64,000 nt of DNA from Bimastos eiseni (GCA_959347315.1 OY365810.1:22586906-22650905), one strand, 5' to 3'; numbered from the stretch's first letter, positions 45,900 through 57,701 are shown. Numbers and translations are program-made. The notes: generated by a model from the sequence alone, not told the origin.

Positions 45900-47001
45900 A
45901 TGTCTGGAAACCTTACCTTAGAAACTATCGGCGAAGAATATCTAGATATCTTTGACGAAAATTACGATCGTCCAGCGCACGTTGCTTATTTCATGCTCAT
46001 ACATTATTTCGACAGATTTTACTTTATACTGATAATCGTCATTGGAGTTCCGAGCAACATTCTGGCCTTACTGCTTCTGATTCGAAGTCGTCTATGGCAT
46101 CGCAATGAAATATACGTCTACCTGGGAGCAATCCTAATCATCAACACCGTAAGATTGCTATTTTTCAACGGCGAGTTTTGGCTGCAGCAATTGGACCGAC
46201 GCTTCCAAACACTTTCTGTCACCGCCGAAATTTTATGCAAATTCTTGTCTTGGGTTTATATTGTGATAAGATGCAGCAATTGGTTGCATGTTCTGATGTT
46301 GTTAAGCGTTTATTTGCGCCAGCAACTTATGACGTCCAGAGACAGACGAAGAGGGTGTTATATGAGTCTTGCTGCAAAATATTGCACTCTGCTCGGAGCG
46401 AAGGTCGTCATCAGTTCATTCTTCACCGTTTTTGTTCTTGCGAATTTCTGGAATTTTTCGATCTCAGGAGTGCGTAATTACTATGGTATAGTGTTCTGCA
46501 CTTTTTCAGACCATTACCATAAGCAATTCCAAATTCTGCATAAAGCTTCTTGGTGGGTGATGACTAATATATCGTTGATCGTCATTATCGCGCTGCTGTC
46601 GCTTGTTGTGTGGAAGAGAAAGAGAAGCTCCGCATTCACTTTTAGCCAGATGGATAGCGTTTCTCGTGATAATGACAGCGTGAACGAGAATAGTCGTCTG
46701 CTGTGCCGTCGCCCTGACTATCATTTGTTTACCGTACTTTTTATGCTATGAGTTAGAGGGGTACCTACCATTCAGCCCGAGCATGCGAATAATTGTAGAC
46801 TTAATGATACTTGTATCTTACGCTGAGCCTCTATCAACGCCAATGACATGCTTCGTGGTGAAATGCACATTCCGAGAGGAGCTAAGAGCGATGGTACTGA
46901 GATGCTGTTCTGCAGCGAAGTGGCACAAAACGCTGCCTTCAGAACCTGACAGTAATGGCAGCGTAGTTCTGCAAATGGTTCCTATCAAAGAAGACTCGTA
47001 A
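45900..47001 (+). pseudogene. Rhodopsin-like (class A) G-protein-coupled receptor with one frameshift
   Basis: A single open stretch (45900-46751, 283 residues) encodes N-glycosylation site NLT (residue 4), TM1 (about 40-62, with GVPSNILALLLL), TM2 (72-90), TM3 (111-138, Cys113), TM4 (164-184), ECL2 Cys200, TM5 (218-238) and a charged ICL3. In TM6 the frame stops right after FTVLFML. The shifted frame (from 46741) continues LCYELEGYLPFSPS, then TM7 with YAEPLSTPMTCFVV, then a helix-8-like FREELRAMVLRCC to 47001. A single extra T in the run at about 46738-46742 explains it, so the copy is either a pseudogene or a sequencing error. The DRY position reads YLR and the NPxxY motif is replaced, typical of divergent invertebrate orphan receptors. 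It has no introns. The ligand is unknown. Confidence 0.65.
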
Positions 47002-47313
47002 AAAGAGAAGAAAACTCTACAGCATTAATCATCATATAATAACTCGTTAACCACAAAATATTAAGGACATTCTGTGCAAGATTTTCAAGGCGTCATAATT
47101 AACAAACAGACATACGTGGCTGATTCTTTGTCTTTAAATTTGAGGCCATTCGCTCAAAGAATTTAGTTTCACTGAGGATCGGAGAGCATGTTTCATAATT
47201 ATGTGACAGTTGGAAAAATATTACCATACACAATTCCGCATTATCTGCATTTGCCTTGAAAATTGTCTGTCTCAACATTTTTTTATAGAACTAGATTGCT
47301 TTGCGTTTTTTTG

Positions 47314-47344
47314 GACCGTAGACTCATAATATAAGTCTACGGTC
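47314..47344. repeat. 11-bp perfect hairpin
   Basis: GACCGTAGACT (47314-47324) and its inverse AGTCTACGGTC (47334-47344) with a 9-bp loop. Confidence 0.8.
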
Positions 47345-48102
47345 ACAAACGAAGTCATTCCTCACCGGCGTATTAGGCTAATGTAAGAACGAGCGATTTG
47401 CCTGTCACAGATTATTCAAATGTTCACGTGGAAACATATGCAGCTTGTGTGTCGTTCTTGCCACTTTAACCTCTAGGCCGACTGTTAGTGCAAATATGCA
47501 TCAGTACATTTAAATCAATCAATCAATAAATAATGATTAATAATAGATCAATCTTGCTTATCTGTAGCTGTAGCAAACAGTTTAATCAACGCACACAGGC
47601 TACAGATGGAGACAAAAGAGGGATCGAATCACGAGTAGCACAATTATTACCAGAATAAAATATAACCGTAATTGTTCATCCAAATACTATCGCATCGAGA
47701 AAGTACTCTCTCTATGCGACGTTCTTTTCAAATGTAGCTACGTAACAATTTTTATTAATTTTTGGACTACATTTGATCAGTTCCCCAACCTTTTTTGAAA
47801 GAAGCAGAGCACTGATGTAAACATGGTGCAAACTCATTTAAAGCTGTGTGAATGAGTCGTGTTGTGTAACATTGAGCCTACTCGTCATCGAAGCAAAATT
47901 TGAGACTGGCCGGATTCTTATCAGATATGTTTCATATAATCTTTATACTAAGTCGTGCGTCCTTTTGCTTTGAGGTTTATTAAAGTGAAGGACGTTGGCA
48001 AAACCAATAGTTGTTTGACAGCGTTAAAAATTCCACATTAATTTTTATGTGTACACAACAAGAACTTCAATGACTCTGGAGCAATAATATTGCCCACATA
48101 CA

Positions 48103-48155
48103 ATAGGGAAGTTTAAGATCACATACATGTATTATATGATCTTAAACTTCGCTAT
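48103..48155. repeat. 19-bp near-perfect hairpin
   Basis: ATAGGGAAGTTTAAGATCA (48103-48121) and TGATCTTAAACTTCGCTAT (48137-48155) pair with one mismatch around a 15-bp loop. It could be a small MITE or an RNA hairpin. Confidence 0.75.
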
Positions 48156-49654
48156 ATGAATGCCATTATGGAGAAAAATGTGATGTTTATTGACGAACAG
48201 GCATCGGTATTGGGGTGCTGGTAAAGTAAGGTAATTAACTAATTAAGCTAAGCGACAGCTAACCAATGGTAGAATTCACTCAGGTAGACCTACATTGAGA
48301 CCTTCCCAGCAATCTAAACTGCATGCCTTTGCATGGCAGCCAGCTACTTCGCGCCGTGTGACATAATTATATGACCTTTGATCCCTAAACCTTGAACTCA
48401 GAGTCTATCAGGGCCTACAAAGCTAACAAGCAACCATTCACGTCAGGTTATAAAAATGAACGCATAAAAATCTGCGACTCTGTCCAATGTAAGTTACGGA
48501 CCGAACCTAAGGTAAAAAAAAATTCAATTGATTCACTGTATAAATTTTATAGCACAAAGTAGAGCAGCTTGGAAAGTGTATCGCGCGTGTACAAGTAGCA
48601 ATGAAACAGACCAACGATTCACGAGCGACGACAACGTTCCTGTTATTTATTCCTGTGTCATAAAAAAATATAACAACCTACAATAGAATCTACAACATAA
48701 GGCTATTCACGCAGTCAATGAAATTTATGTAGACTCAATAACGGCGACCAATGAGTAATCGTGGCCATGCTAAAAGATTGGTTAAGTGGAATGAATGAAA
48801 CAATCATTGCAAGGCGTTTAGTTATGTTTTTTGCAATATTATATGCATAAACTTTATTTAACTTCACTTGTTATACAGCCTGATTTTCCGCCTTCCAATT
48901 CTTGACACAGTGTTGTATTTTGTAGAGGGTAGGTCACAGGTTCTACCCCCAGGCAGCTTCTTTTTAGACCTTCGTGCTTCTACCCTTTGGTAGAACTCTC
49001 AAATTCGAGGTGCTTCACACATTTCCAAATACAATACATGATGGAATCTTGACGTACTACTTAAGTTCACTATCTTCATTTACAAAAAGCTAAACTTTGA
49101 AGTACTGGCTTATGTATGTGCTGTCTGTGTTTGAATCAAAACATCCAAGTTGCTAACTCCGATAAATTGTATCCTGCGGGAAAGTAATCGCTAAAAATTC
49201 CGACGATTGCACCCGTAAAACTACCACTAAAATACACGTCGATGTGACCACTACATAATTATAGGCCATGTCTGCGATTTAACTTCTTTGCGAAAAGCTT
49301 GAACAAACACTCAGAACATCGCGAAACATGAATGTTTTAATCACGAGATTTTATTCAATATTTAATGTGCTAGTACTTGGCTAATTCTGAAATGCAGCTT
49401 CATCAAGTTCATCCTACTGTCATTTCGTCATTTCTTAATAACTTTCATTACAAGCAACGTTGAATAAACAGTCTGATGAACTCAGGTCAAGCGTAATCGT
49501 CGAAGACTGTTGTTGTGCATGGCGCCGTCATCCGGAGTAGGTAGTCGTCTGGAGCAATGACGGTTGAGTTCGACTTCAGTCTTGTCGAAATGTTCATCGA
49601 TGTCTATCGGATTAATCAACTACGCTTAATCCAACCTCTTTCTCCGACGACGGT

Positions 49655-50030
49655 TTGAGTGAGAACGTGGAGCGGAGTATTTCCATGTCCATCTCCATTC
49701 CACTGCTACCACCTCTTCCTCCTAATCTTGTCTTCAATCCTCCTCCTTCTCATCCCCGGCTCATTGCAGGACAACGACAAAAAAGACAACATAGAACTAT
49801 CGACAAACTGAGCTTACGGGATTTTAAGCCACTCCTGGGGCCCAGCAGGACAACTACTAAAACAATAAACCAATACACAGAGCCACAGTGCAACCGAATA
49901 CCAGCCATCACAATCCATCCCATCACCATACATCCCATTCCCTCCCGCCGAAGACAGAATCGTAGCCGCCAACCACAGACCTGTTCCTGTAGAAACACAG
50001 TATAACCACACAGGTTATTATCACACATTA
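49655..50030 (+). other. Unrecognised Pro/Arg/Gln-rich frame, possibly element-derived
   Basis: A 116-residue plus-strand frame (MSENVERSISMSISIPLLPP...) rich in Pro, Arg, Gln and Thr. Similar wording (ACAATAAACCARYA, and Cys/Arg-poor RTTTKTINQ) also occurs at about 23780-23830 (RITTQTINQQ). This suggests a dispersed repeat leader rather than a gene. Confidence 0.25.
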
Positions 50031-50084
50031 CGACATATAACATTATGTAGTATCCTTATAAGAAAGAATAGCGTACTAGATTCT

Positions 50085-50490
50085 CGGTATCGCGTCAATT
50101 GATCCCCGTCAGTTGATCCCCGTCAATTTATCCTCTAGTCAATTGATCCCCTCAAATTTCCAGGCTGCGCGTCACTGACTTGTAGCTGAGGCTGTTAGTA
50201 AACTAAAGATTTATTTCACTGATTTACAAAATAACAAATTAATGTCTAGGCTTCGTGTCACTCTGCGTTGTAACCGCTTACGGCTATTCGTAGATTCTTT
50301 TATATCTCAGAGCAATGACTCATTTATCCCATGCATAGACGCGTATGCTTAGGACTTTATGCTGTTAAACAAATCATATCATGTCTCTATTATAACACTT
50401 TTGTATTTTTTATCATTTTAACATTTCGTGCTCATTCACATCGTTCTTTTGATAAATGGAGAAAGTCGCAAGTGGAACATTAATTAATGT
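50085..50490 (+). mobile_element. Truncated copy of the tandem-ended element (copy 1)
   Basis: CGGTATCGCGTCAATTGATCC, then four CGTCAATTGATCCC-type short repeats, then CAGGCTGCGCGTCACTGACTTG and further shared sequence to about 50485 match the element at 61122-61689. The right-hand array of inverted short repeats is missing. Confidence 0.8.
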
Positions 50491-50504
50491 TGTAGCAATA
50501 GGAG

Positions 50505-50532
50505 TAGGAAAGAAGAAGAAGAAGAAGAAGAG
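50505..50532. repeat. (GAA)n microsatellite
   Basis: AAGAAGAAGAAGAAGAAGAG run. Confidence 0.85.
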
Positions 50533-50905
50533 AGAAAGGAAGAGAAGAGTGGTCTCTTAGGCTAATTTGAGAGGCAGTCCCATATGGATATGAGGTGTTA
50601 GCATTCGCCTTTATAAAAACGGTTTGCATTGAGAGCAGATGGCCAATCCTCTCCCTCGCAGTCTCCTCCTCCCAGTGTACTGCAAGTGTGACCATTATAT
50701 AGCCGTGATGGAAGCTGAAGTGAGAGAAAGTTTTAGACTGTAGTGTGGATAACCTAGAATAACCTAGAATAAGGCAAGGAACACTAACTGTGTCATCAAG
50801 CATAATTGTGCGATAATGAATTTCAAATTAATATCCTACTTTGCGAGCAATAATTTCTTACTCACCTCGAAGGTCGAATGCGCTCGGCATTTTCATCGAA
50901 ATCTT

Positions 50906-51055
50906 TCGTCGTCTTTTGCATCTTTTGTCATATTTTTCGACATATTTTGTCGTCTTTTACATCTTTTGTCGGATTTTCGATATCTATCGTCGTCGGTTGC
51001 TTCCTTTGTCGTATTTTCGACGTCTTTCGTCGTCTTTGCACCTATTATCTTTCTT
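50906..51055. repeat. ~41-bp minisatellite, about 3.5 units
   Basis: Units TCGTCGTCTTTTGCATCTTT followed by TGTCRTATTTTCGACATMTT recur at 40-41-bp spacing. The ~41-bp spacing opens frames of about 80 residues in all three plus-strand frames, none of which looks like a real protein. Confidence 0.85.
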
Positions 51056-51059
51056 TGTT

Positions 51060-52610
51060 GAAACACGTTGTCACAAATGAAACGACCTCCATCAAATATG
51101 ACGTCACGAAGCTCTGATCCCTAGATAAACCTGATGTTCAGAATGTTACATGTGAGTTTACTTAGAAATATAGATAAAGTAATGATAACGTAAAAATATT
51201 TAACACTATATACTAGAACGAAGAAAAACGGAGAAAGTATAACTATTACACTCATTATGCATTCCACGACATGAAAAGCTCTGGTAGAATCATTGCATTT
51301 AAAATATTGTTTAATGAAAATAACTTGAAACAATCCAAACTTCTCCCACGTTGAAGCAAAATGTTCCTTCATGGAACACATGTAAATAGGGAGGGCTTGG
51401 ATCTCATCATCATGTGCAATTGATATTTAATTCACATCCAGCCCTTCTTCGTCTGTCCAATCAGCACTCTCTCCATTTTCTTCATTTGCGCCTAGTACCC
51501 CGCATACAACCATTAGTTCATGTTGCCGACGTGCAGTGAATTTTTGAGGCTGTGCGTTTTGGCGGTATATCTGATTCTTGATTGTATGTTACAGAATGGC
51601 TGTCTCACTTCCAAAACCCCAAAAATGACACCAACCGCAAAAGTAGACAATCTAAAAATGAAGAATACAATTACAATAAATTAATGTTGTTAAATTGCGG
51701 CAACAGTTACTGCTAATTAAGTGGATCTTGTTTAATTGAGTGACTGTTTCAATAAAATTACGCGTTTTGATGTTGATGTGACGTCACATTTCGTCGTCTC
51801 TTCCCTCGTCACAAATGGGTGACCCCTAGGCGAGTGTCGTCATTTATTGACGGATGCTATTAACTAGTCTGAGAGGCAACCATACGTATGAAGTGTGAGC
51901 TACATATACTTCAGTTTCCCAGCCTTGTATTACTAGGGTAGGTCCAGAATTATTGATCATGAGCTTTGTGCTCATTGTCAATCGTCTGATGTCTTTCAGA
52001 ATTAATCTTCCTAAACTTGTCATCTTCATTGTACATTGGTTTCGCTATTTTACGTAGTTTCTCCGAATTGTGATTCGATTAATAAATTAATAATATTATT
52101 ATTATTATTATAGCTGGAAACTCTGTGTCAGTTCTGGGCACCTCAGACTCTGAATGGAACTTTAGTGAGACAGAAACTGATTGACTCTAGCGTATTTAAT
52201 AACGAACTAATGAGTCTGTGTCCATGTCCGTTGGTTTACGAATATATACGATAAAAAAATTAAGAAAAATAATGATGGTAATAAAATAATATATTTGTTT
52301 AATTTTGAAACTGACAATCCGCAGTAGGATTGCAATTGTACCATGAGCGAATAATGACAAATGATGGAAACGTGAAGCGATTTGTAGGCCATAGGCTATG
52401 TATTATCTCAAAATCACTGTAGACCTACTGTAATAGGACCTAGATTTGCCTTTGAAACTTTGATTTTAGAAATCAGTATCAGTGTTCGTGTTTTGACTAT
52501 TTCAGTCGAAGCAGATCAGACGTAGATTAAAATGAATGAAAGCAAGTATATCTCGATATTCGACAAACAGCCGACAGCAGCGGTGGCGGGATAAAACATC
52601 TCTATATATA
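51060..52610. other. Stretch without a recognised gene
   Basis: No gene found. A hydrophobic minus-strand frame at 51121-51381 is not convincing. (ATT)n microsatellite at about 52090-52112. Confidence 0.4.
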
Positions 52611-52614
52611 AAGA

Positions 52615-52815
52615 GAAGATTATGTGTGTGTGTGTGTCAGTCTGTACGGCTATGCATTTGCACAGTTTAGCAGCTATTGACTCGAAACCTTCGCCATTGG
52701 CTCGGAGAATACATGGGACACGCAGTCGAGGGGTTGGTGAAACCCGCGGTCGCCGTCTTCCTGGTCCCCAGGGCAAAAAACCTGTCTCAGGACTACTACC
52801 CCAAGGAGTCCACAT
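52615..52815 (+). repeat. Dispersed repeat, copy 1 of a local direct pair
   Basis: ATGTGTGTGTGTGTGTCAGT followed by GCATTTGCACAGTTTAGCAG, CTATTGACTCGAAACCTTC, CCTGGTCCCCAGGGCAAAAA and CTGTCTCAGGAC. The same order of words recurs about 400 bp downstream. I recognise the form as that of a multicopy element but not its class. Confidence 0.7.
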
Positions 52816-53019
52816 AAAAGCGAAGTTTCCTCCTCATTTGCCAACAGCGTGTCGACGAAACACCTGCTCCATATTGCCGAAATGTGCATGCGATATCTGT
52901 CTGCCACACCTGTTGTTCCTTTACACCGTCATGAATGAATGGACGGTTTGGGAGATAGGTACAGGTACCAGGCATGCAGTAGTTGGCCATCGTTTGCATA
53001 GTCGGTCAGGTGGGTATGT

Positions 53020-53225
53020 ATTTTGTACGCATCAGTGTCTATACACAATTTCGTTTATGCATTTCCACACTTTTACAGCTATTCACTCGAAACTTTCACC
53101 GTTCGCTAGGGGAATACCTGGAACACCCAGTAGAGGTGAACCCGGGGCAGCCGTCTTCCTGCTCTCCAGGGCTAAAAATCTGTCTCGACCCGTACAACGC
53201 CTGGTTCCCCATCTTGTAGAAAATC
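53020..53225 (+). repeat. Dispersed repeat, copy 2 of the local direct pair
   Basis: GCATTTCCACACTTTTACAG, CTATTCACTCGAAACTTTCA, GGGGAATACCTGGAACACCC, GTCTTCCTGCTCTCCAGGGC and AATCTGTCTCGACC match copy 1 at 52615-52815, each diverged by roughly a tenth to a fifth of positions by eye. Confidence 0.7.
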
Positions 53226-53229
53226 AAAA

Positions 53230-54360
53230 GTAACTTAGCACCAACGCCATCTGCAGTTGCCTCATTATAATAAAACAATCACGCTGTTTGTAGGGCCTAG
53301 GTACCTTCACACTAAACTGGAATATTGTAAGAAGTTACTTAAATTTGGCTGAGAAAGGAACGGACTGCGGTCGTCGTTCATTGCGTTCAGTAGATGCTAC
53401 CTTGCAATACTGCAGCTGCACTCTTTTAACGAATTTGCTGAACTACTGTTTTATGCATACTACACTGTTTGTCTATCACCACGCTGCAGTTGATACTCAG
53501 ACAGCAATTAACAGCAATTATTGACCGCTTTTGGTACTCAATTCGCACATAAATTCGCACATCAGATTATCCGAAGAATGGCGAATTGGTTGGTAACCCA
53601 GTCACACTGCAGGAGTAATCGTAATACGAAGTAGCCTATAAGTATTGCCACCGATGTGAGACGACTCCTTGCTTAAAATTCTTAAAAACAGATGGTCAGT
53701 TGCTGCAATTTATATTATTGGGCTAGGCCTATTATGCGTATAATCCCGTGTGCGCGAATATTTGTCACAATGTATTTATTTGATCGTTGTTGCGTTTGTT
53801 AATATTGCATGAACAGAAAACTAAAATACGAAAGATACTGGAGCTTGAATGAACAGCAAAACCAGACAGCTTAAAAATGGGATATTTAAAAAAAATATCT
53901 AGGTATAAGCTAACTAGGGACATTGCTTAATACACTTTATGGCTGTAAATTAAGCGTTACATGAGACGTACCTCACCCGAGACTCGATCACTGTTCAAAA
54001 TCACGAGAGGGGAATAACGTAAGTCTACGAAATATCTCAGCACAACACAAAAGCATCTGCGGAAGACCTGTCCAAACACTGGCGTTGTTTTCGGTAAAAA
54101 CCATATCAATGAAGTTCTACTTCTATACCAGGTCGGGATCTGAGATCAAGCTACTGAAGACAGGGAAAAGTATTCGGTGTAACAAAGAAGATCGTTGATG
54201 CTCGGAACGGTGCAGGAACATAACCAGGATCAGATAGCGATGAAAGTTCTGCTTTCACTCTCGAGTGAAATGCTGCAGGATAGAGTGCAAAATATGAGTA
54301 ATGAGATTGACAGACAATAACGAGGCAATCTTGCGTTAGATCTTTAAAGTATTAAAAATT
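53230..54360. other. Non-coding stretch
   Basis: No gene recognised. The duplicated block that carries gene D seems to start near 54360, where similarity to 61885 onward begins (TTCAACTTGAAATTGTCAGC-type words). Confidence 0.4.
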
Positions 54361-54567
54361 ATATTACAACAATTAATCTTGTTTAGTTTCGACTTGGAAT
54401 CGTCAGCAGCACAGAATTATTGATTTTAATCTGTTGTTAAATCAATCAATCAAAGATTGGTTGACTGATTGATTGAAATCGACGAGTCGTTTCATGTTGT
54501 AATTACACTTCTAGAATTAGTCCGAGCTAACTGTTCCTATCATCAACTGATTTACGCTAGAATAAAC

Positions 54568-55625
54568 TTAGTATCCATATCCGTGGTTGCGTCCATGGCC
54601 ATCGAAGCCGTGTCCACCATATCCGTGGTAACCATAGTTTCCACTAGTTCCGGGCACGCCTTCCCAACGTGCAGTTCCGGTTCCGGAGCCCACGTGTTCA
54701 GCCACGTTATTAACGTGCAGTTGACGTGCGGCGTTCTGATAGTTGGAAGCAACACCATCTGGCCTGTAAACGAACGCAAAAGTGCGAAAGTTAAGTTTTC
54801 TGAACATCGAACAAATACTTGTATCAAATTCCTAATAATTAATAAGTTCACAATAATTATTCATAACTTCAGAATAGGCAGGATTGTATTGGAAACCCTG
54901 GACAAATTTAACGGGGTTTTTGACATTCGTGCCATAAGAGACTAATAAGGTACTTAAACGAGGCCTAAATCATTATCTTGAAACATTCATAATGATTTTT
55001 CAATGCCTGGCAAAGTGTTAGTTTCAAACTTTAAATCAAAACTGCCTGAAAATCGTTTTCATTTCGATTCAAAACAATTTTTAAAAATTTTGATTTCTTT
55101 CTCAATCAGGTGGTTTTTACCCCACCCCATCGAGAACAACAGATAAGGCCACTATCTATAGTGACCGACGCCAACTCCGTTCTGCTTTCCCTGGGGAGAA
55201 TAAGTTGTCCCTTTCGCTCGTACCACAACGATGCAGCATCGAGCCTTTTCAGTGGTTGGCCAGACCATCTGGAATGGGCTCCACCGAGAGCTACGGCTCT
55301 TGCCGAGACATTCCTCGCCTGCATTGTACTGTTAATTGAAATCCGTTTTTTCAGCCGCAGTCTGAGTCGATACCTTGAAGAGGCGCTATATCAAATTGAC
55401 ATTGATTGATTAATTGATTGATTGATTAGAGAATATTTTAGAGGTATTAAATATTCTTGCTTTAAAATCATTTTTCACACATGAAGAATTATAGTTGCAA
55501 TTGATGTAAAGCTGTGCTTACACGTGTCTGAGTCCTGGTTCGTAGTGATCGTACGAAGTGGGTTTGTCATACCCAGCGAAGACAACAGTCACAGTAGCAA
55601 CAAATAAAACCAGAACGACCTTCAT
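54568..55625 (-). CDS. Family gene D: secreted Gly/Tyr/His-rich protein (99 aa)
   Basis: Exon 1 55522-55625, exon 2 54568-54763 on the minus strand, phase-2 splice, 99 residues. The signal peptide is MKVVLVLFVATVTVVFA, then GYDKPTSYDHYEPGLRH, which has Asp in place of Gly (YDHYEP), shared with F only. Exon 2 has NYQNAARQLHVNNVAEHVG (His and Asn in place of Tyr and His), VPGTSGNYG, and a tail with GHGFDGHGRNHGYGY. It is the left partner of the head-to-head pair with E and the closest paralogue of F. There is no Cys. The intron contains a CR1-like tail. Confidence 0.85.
55085..55430 (+). mobile_element. CR1-like non-LTR retrotransposon 3' end in intron D
   Basis: The plus-strand reading TTTMQHRAFSVVGQTIWNGL followed by HRELRLLPRHSSPALY is the RAFSxxGPxxWNxLPxELR C-terminal motif of CR1/L2-like reverse transcriptases. 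It is followed by GAAGAGGCGCTATATCAAAT and an (ATTG)n tail to 55430. It lies antisense to gene D inside its intron. A second, inverted copy of the same 3' end lies at 60883-61112. Confidence 0.75.
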
Positions 55626-55708
55626 CTTGTTCTCTCAGCGGTTGATGACGACTTTGCTTCGAGCTGAACTCAGACTGAACTGTGACAGTGGACTTCATCG
55701 TAGCGGTT

Positions 55709-55716
55709 CTTTTATA
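55709..55716 (-). promoter_or_regulatory. TATA box of family gene D
   Basis: TATAAAAG on the minus strand, about 84 bp upstream of the start codon at 55625. Confidence 0.7.
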
Positions 55717-56156
55717 CTGGACGACGACAATTCGCTTTCACATACACAAGAGTTTTTTGTGTCAGAGTTATAGGGATAGTAAGAGAAGGCCAAGAAGACA
55801 GTAAACATACATACATGTACAGACCTACAGACAGACAGACATGCAGGCAGACAGACAGACAGAATCTACCTGGAACAATAGTTGAATGCAAGGCCATAGT
55901 ATTTCGAGGCATGTTGCATGACATGCTAAACATTGGTGCAGAAGACACGTAGGCCTATTATACGTTTGTTGTGGCTGTGTGCCAACTGCAGCCATCAGTT
56001 GCTGACAATGGCGTGCAAACATGTGCGCTAACGACGCTCCAAGGTCTACTCCGCTTCTGTTTGTGTCTCTGTTTGTCCTTCTCTGTCTGGTTCGTATGCG
56101 ATGGATGTGGGAATGCAAAGCATCGAACAGATGTTGCAGTTGCTAACCAGAGGCCG

Positions 56157-56164
56157 TATAAAAG
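56157..56164 (+). promoter_or_regulatory. TATA box of family gene E
   Basis: TATAAAAG, 82 bp upstream of the start codon at 56239. TCAGTTGTCACAGATCAGTC follows about 25 bp downstream. Confidence 0.7.
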
Positions 56165-56238
56165 GTCCGTTCTACTGTGGTCAGTTGTCACAGATCAGTC
56201 TGCTTTCGTATTGTAACCTACCGTCTACAGAACAAGTC

Positions 56239-57670
56239 ATGATGAAGGTCCTGTTGGTTTTACTCGTTCCCACCGTTTCTCTTGTCTTCGCTGGATACGA
56301 CAAATCTGCTTCATACGGTCACTACGAACCAGGACTCAGACACGTGTAGGGTCAATTGGTTCAATAGTATTAGATTTAATGTTTATGGACACCAGATTCA
56401 AATTAATTTACTATTAAGAATCAAGAATTAAGTTGACCGCAATAAAATATTGTTTTTATCAGCGCATACTTTGCTGCGTTGCTATGATTTTTTTACCAAT
56501 AATTTTTAAATACAAATACATTATTTTTGTGCTGAATATTTTATATTCGTAATATCAGGTGTTATTTTCGGCCACAAATTGGTCATATGGCAAGGTGGCC
56601 GATTGGTTAGAGCGGTCTACCGGCAACGCTCAGTGTGCGCTGAGTGTGCGGGTTCGACCCTCGTCCTAGGAGTCACTGTGGAGGGACCTTGAGCAATTCC
56701 TTAGCGCACATTTGTTCGGCATTACAACTGCAGTTGTGTCGTTGAGGCGTGTGTGCACTTTTGAGCAAAAAATGTTGGAAGAAGGGCAATATCAAATTTC
56801 AGTTGTATTGTATTATTTCCGTAATACGTGCTCGTTCTTAAAGTAGTGAGCATCATTTGTAAAATCAGCTGAGTGTGACGACAACAATTGCAATGAAACG
56901 GCATCAATGGAAAGGATTATCACGCGAATGGATCTGGATGATAAGCAGTTTTGATCAGTCCCCCAAGTTATGTTATAATGGCTTTCTTCAATCTCAGGCT
57001 GAAAGATCGCAATATGATTATATGAACAGCGTAGACGGATGATGACAAGTTATTAGACCTAAGTTAATTCAAAAGTCGGTACTCGTGCATGCTAGGCACC
57101 CACCACGCTTACCAGCAAATTGAACCAGCGCCATCGAAAGAAGGACTAGTCAACAAGAGGGCTAATGAAACGTCGACCTCGCTGTCTATGCTCAGCACAA
57201 CAGCATAGTATCCATTCGACTTTCTCTAAGAACCCAACCATTTTATTTAACAATAAATTTTAGTAGCTGCTTCAGATAGGCCTTAGACCACCGTTTTTCG
57301 ATTGCTCGGTGAGCTTATTTATCTTTGTGACATGCTAGTCTTCACTTAAAAAATTTAAGATATTACTGGTTAAAAATTCATGAAAACTAAATCTGTACAA
57401 GATATTGTCTTAGTCAGTAGAAATATTGCATTATTGTCTATTTCCTTTTTCCTAAACAGGCCAGATGGCGTTGCTTCCAACTACCAAAATGCTGAACGTC
57501 AACTGTACGTCAATCACGTGGCTGAACACGTGGGTTCTGGAACCGGAACTGCTAGATGGGAAGGTGTGCCTGGAACTGGTGGAAATTACGGTTACCATGG
57601 ATATGGTGGCCACGGATACAATCACGGATACGGACATGGCGACAATGGATATAGATACGCTGGATATTAA
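56239..57670 (+). CDS. Family gene E: secreted Gly/Tyr/His-rich protein (105 aa)
   Basis: Exon 1 56239-56345, exon 2 57460-57670, phase-2 splice (donor CACGT^GTAGGG, slightly weaker than GTAAGC), 105 residues. The signal peptide is MMKVLLVLLVPTVSLVFA, then GYDKSASYGHYEPGLRH. Exon 2 has NYQNAERQLYVNHVAEHVG and the longest tail of the family (GHGYNHGYGHGDNGYRYAGY, with about seven extra residues). A poly(A) signal AATAAA lies at 57702. It is the right partner of the pair with D. There is no Cys, and its function is unknown. Its intron contains a SINE. Confidence 0.85.
56586..56815 (+). mobile_element. tRNA-derived SINE in intron E
   Basis: TGGCCGATTGGTTAGAGCGG (A-box region, 56596 onward) and GGTTCGACCCTC (B-box, 56651 onward) with the spacing of a tRNA-type RNA polymerase III promoter. 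It is followed by a non-tRNA tail through GAAGAAGGGCAATATCAAAT. A truncated tail copy is at 37707. The cloverleaf arms do not pair well, so it is a SINE head, not a tRNA gene. Confidence 0.8.
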
Positions 57671-57701
57671 GTTTCCGATATGATGACAGATGGAAATGAA
57701 A

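Larger units (their letters stand above)
47002..49650. other. Long stretch without a recognised gene
   Basis: No coding region with family features. It contains two short hairpins (47314-47344 and 48103-48155). Confidence 0.4.
55626..56238. promoter_or_regulatory. Divergent promoter region of genes D and E
   Basis: 613 bp between the start codons. It carries a (CAGA)n microsatellite at about 55830-55862, the TATA of D at 55709-55716, and the TATA of E at 56157-56164. Upstream of E lie TCTGTTTGTCCTTCTCTGTC, then GATGTGGGAATGCAAAGCAT and GAACAGATGTTGCAG, as in copies C and G. Confidence 0.7.

Noticed and set aside
50816..51117. Three overlapping ~80-residue frames (Ser/Phe-rich)
   Set aside because: All lie in a 41-bp minisatellite, which makes all three frames open.
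52622..53233. 203-residue plus-strand frame
   Set aside because: It spans both copies of a dispersed repeat and the spacer between them. Composition is not protein-like, and the two copies are read in a way that does not preserve codons.
56586..56670. Intact tRNA gene
   Set aside because: A- and B-box words are present, but the acceptor and anticodon arms do not pair convincingly and a non-tRNA tail follows. A related tail occurs at 37.7 kb. SINE is the better call.
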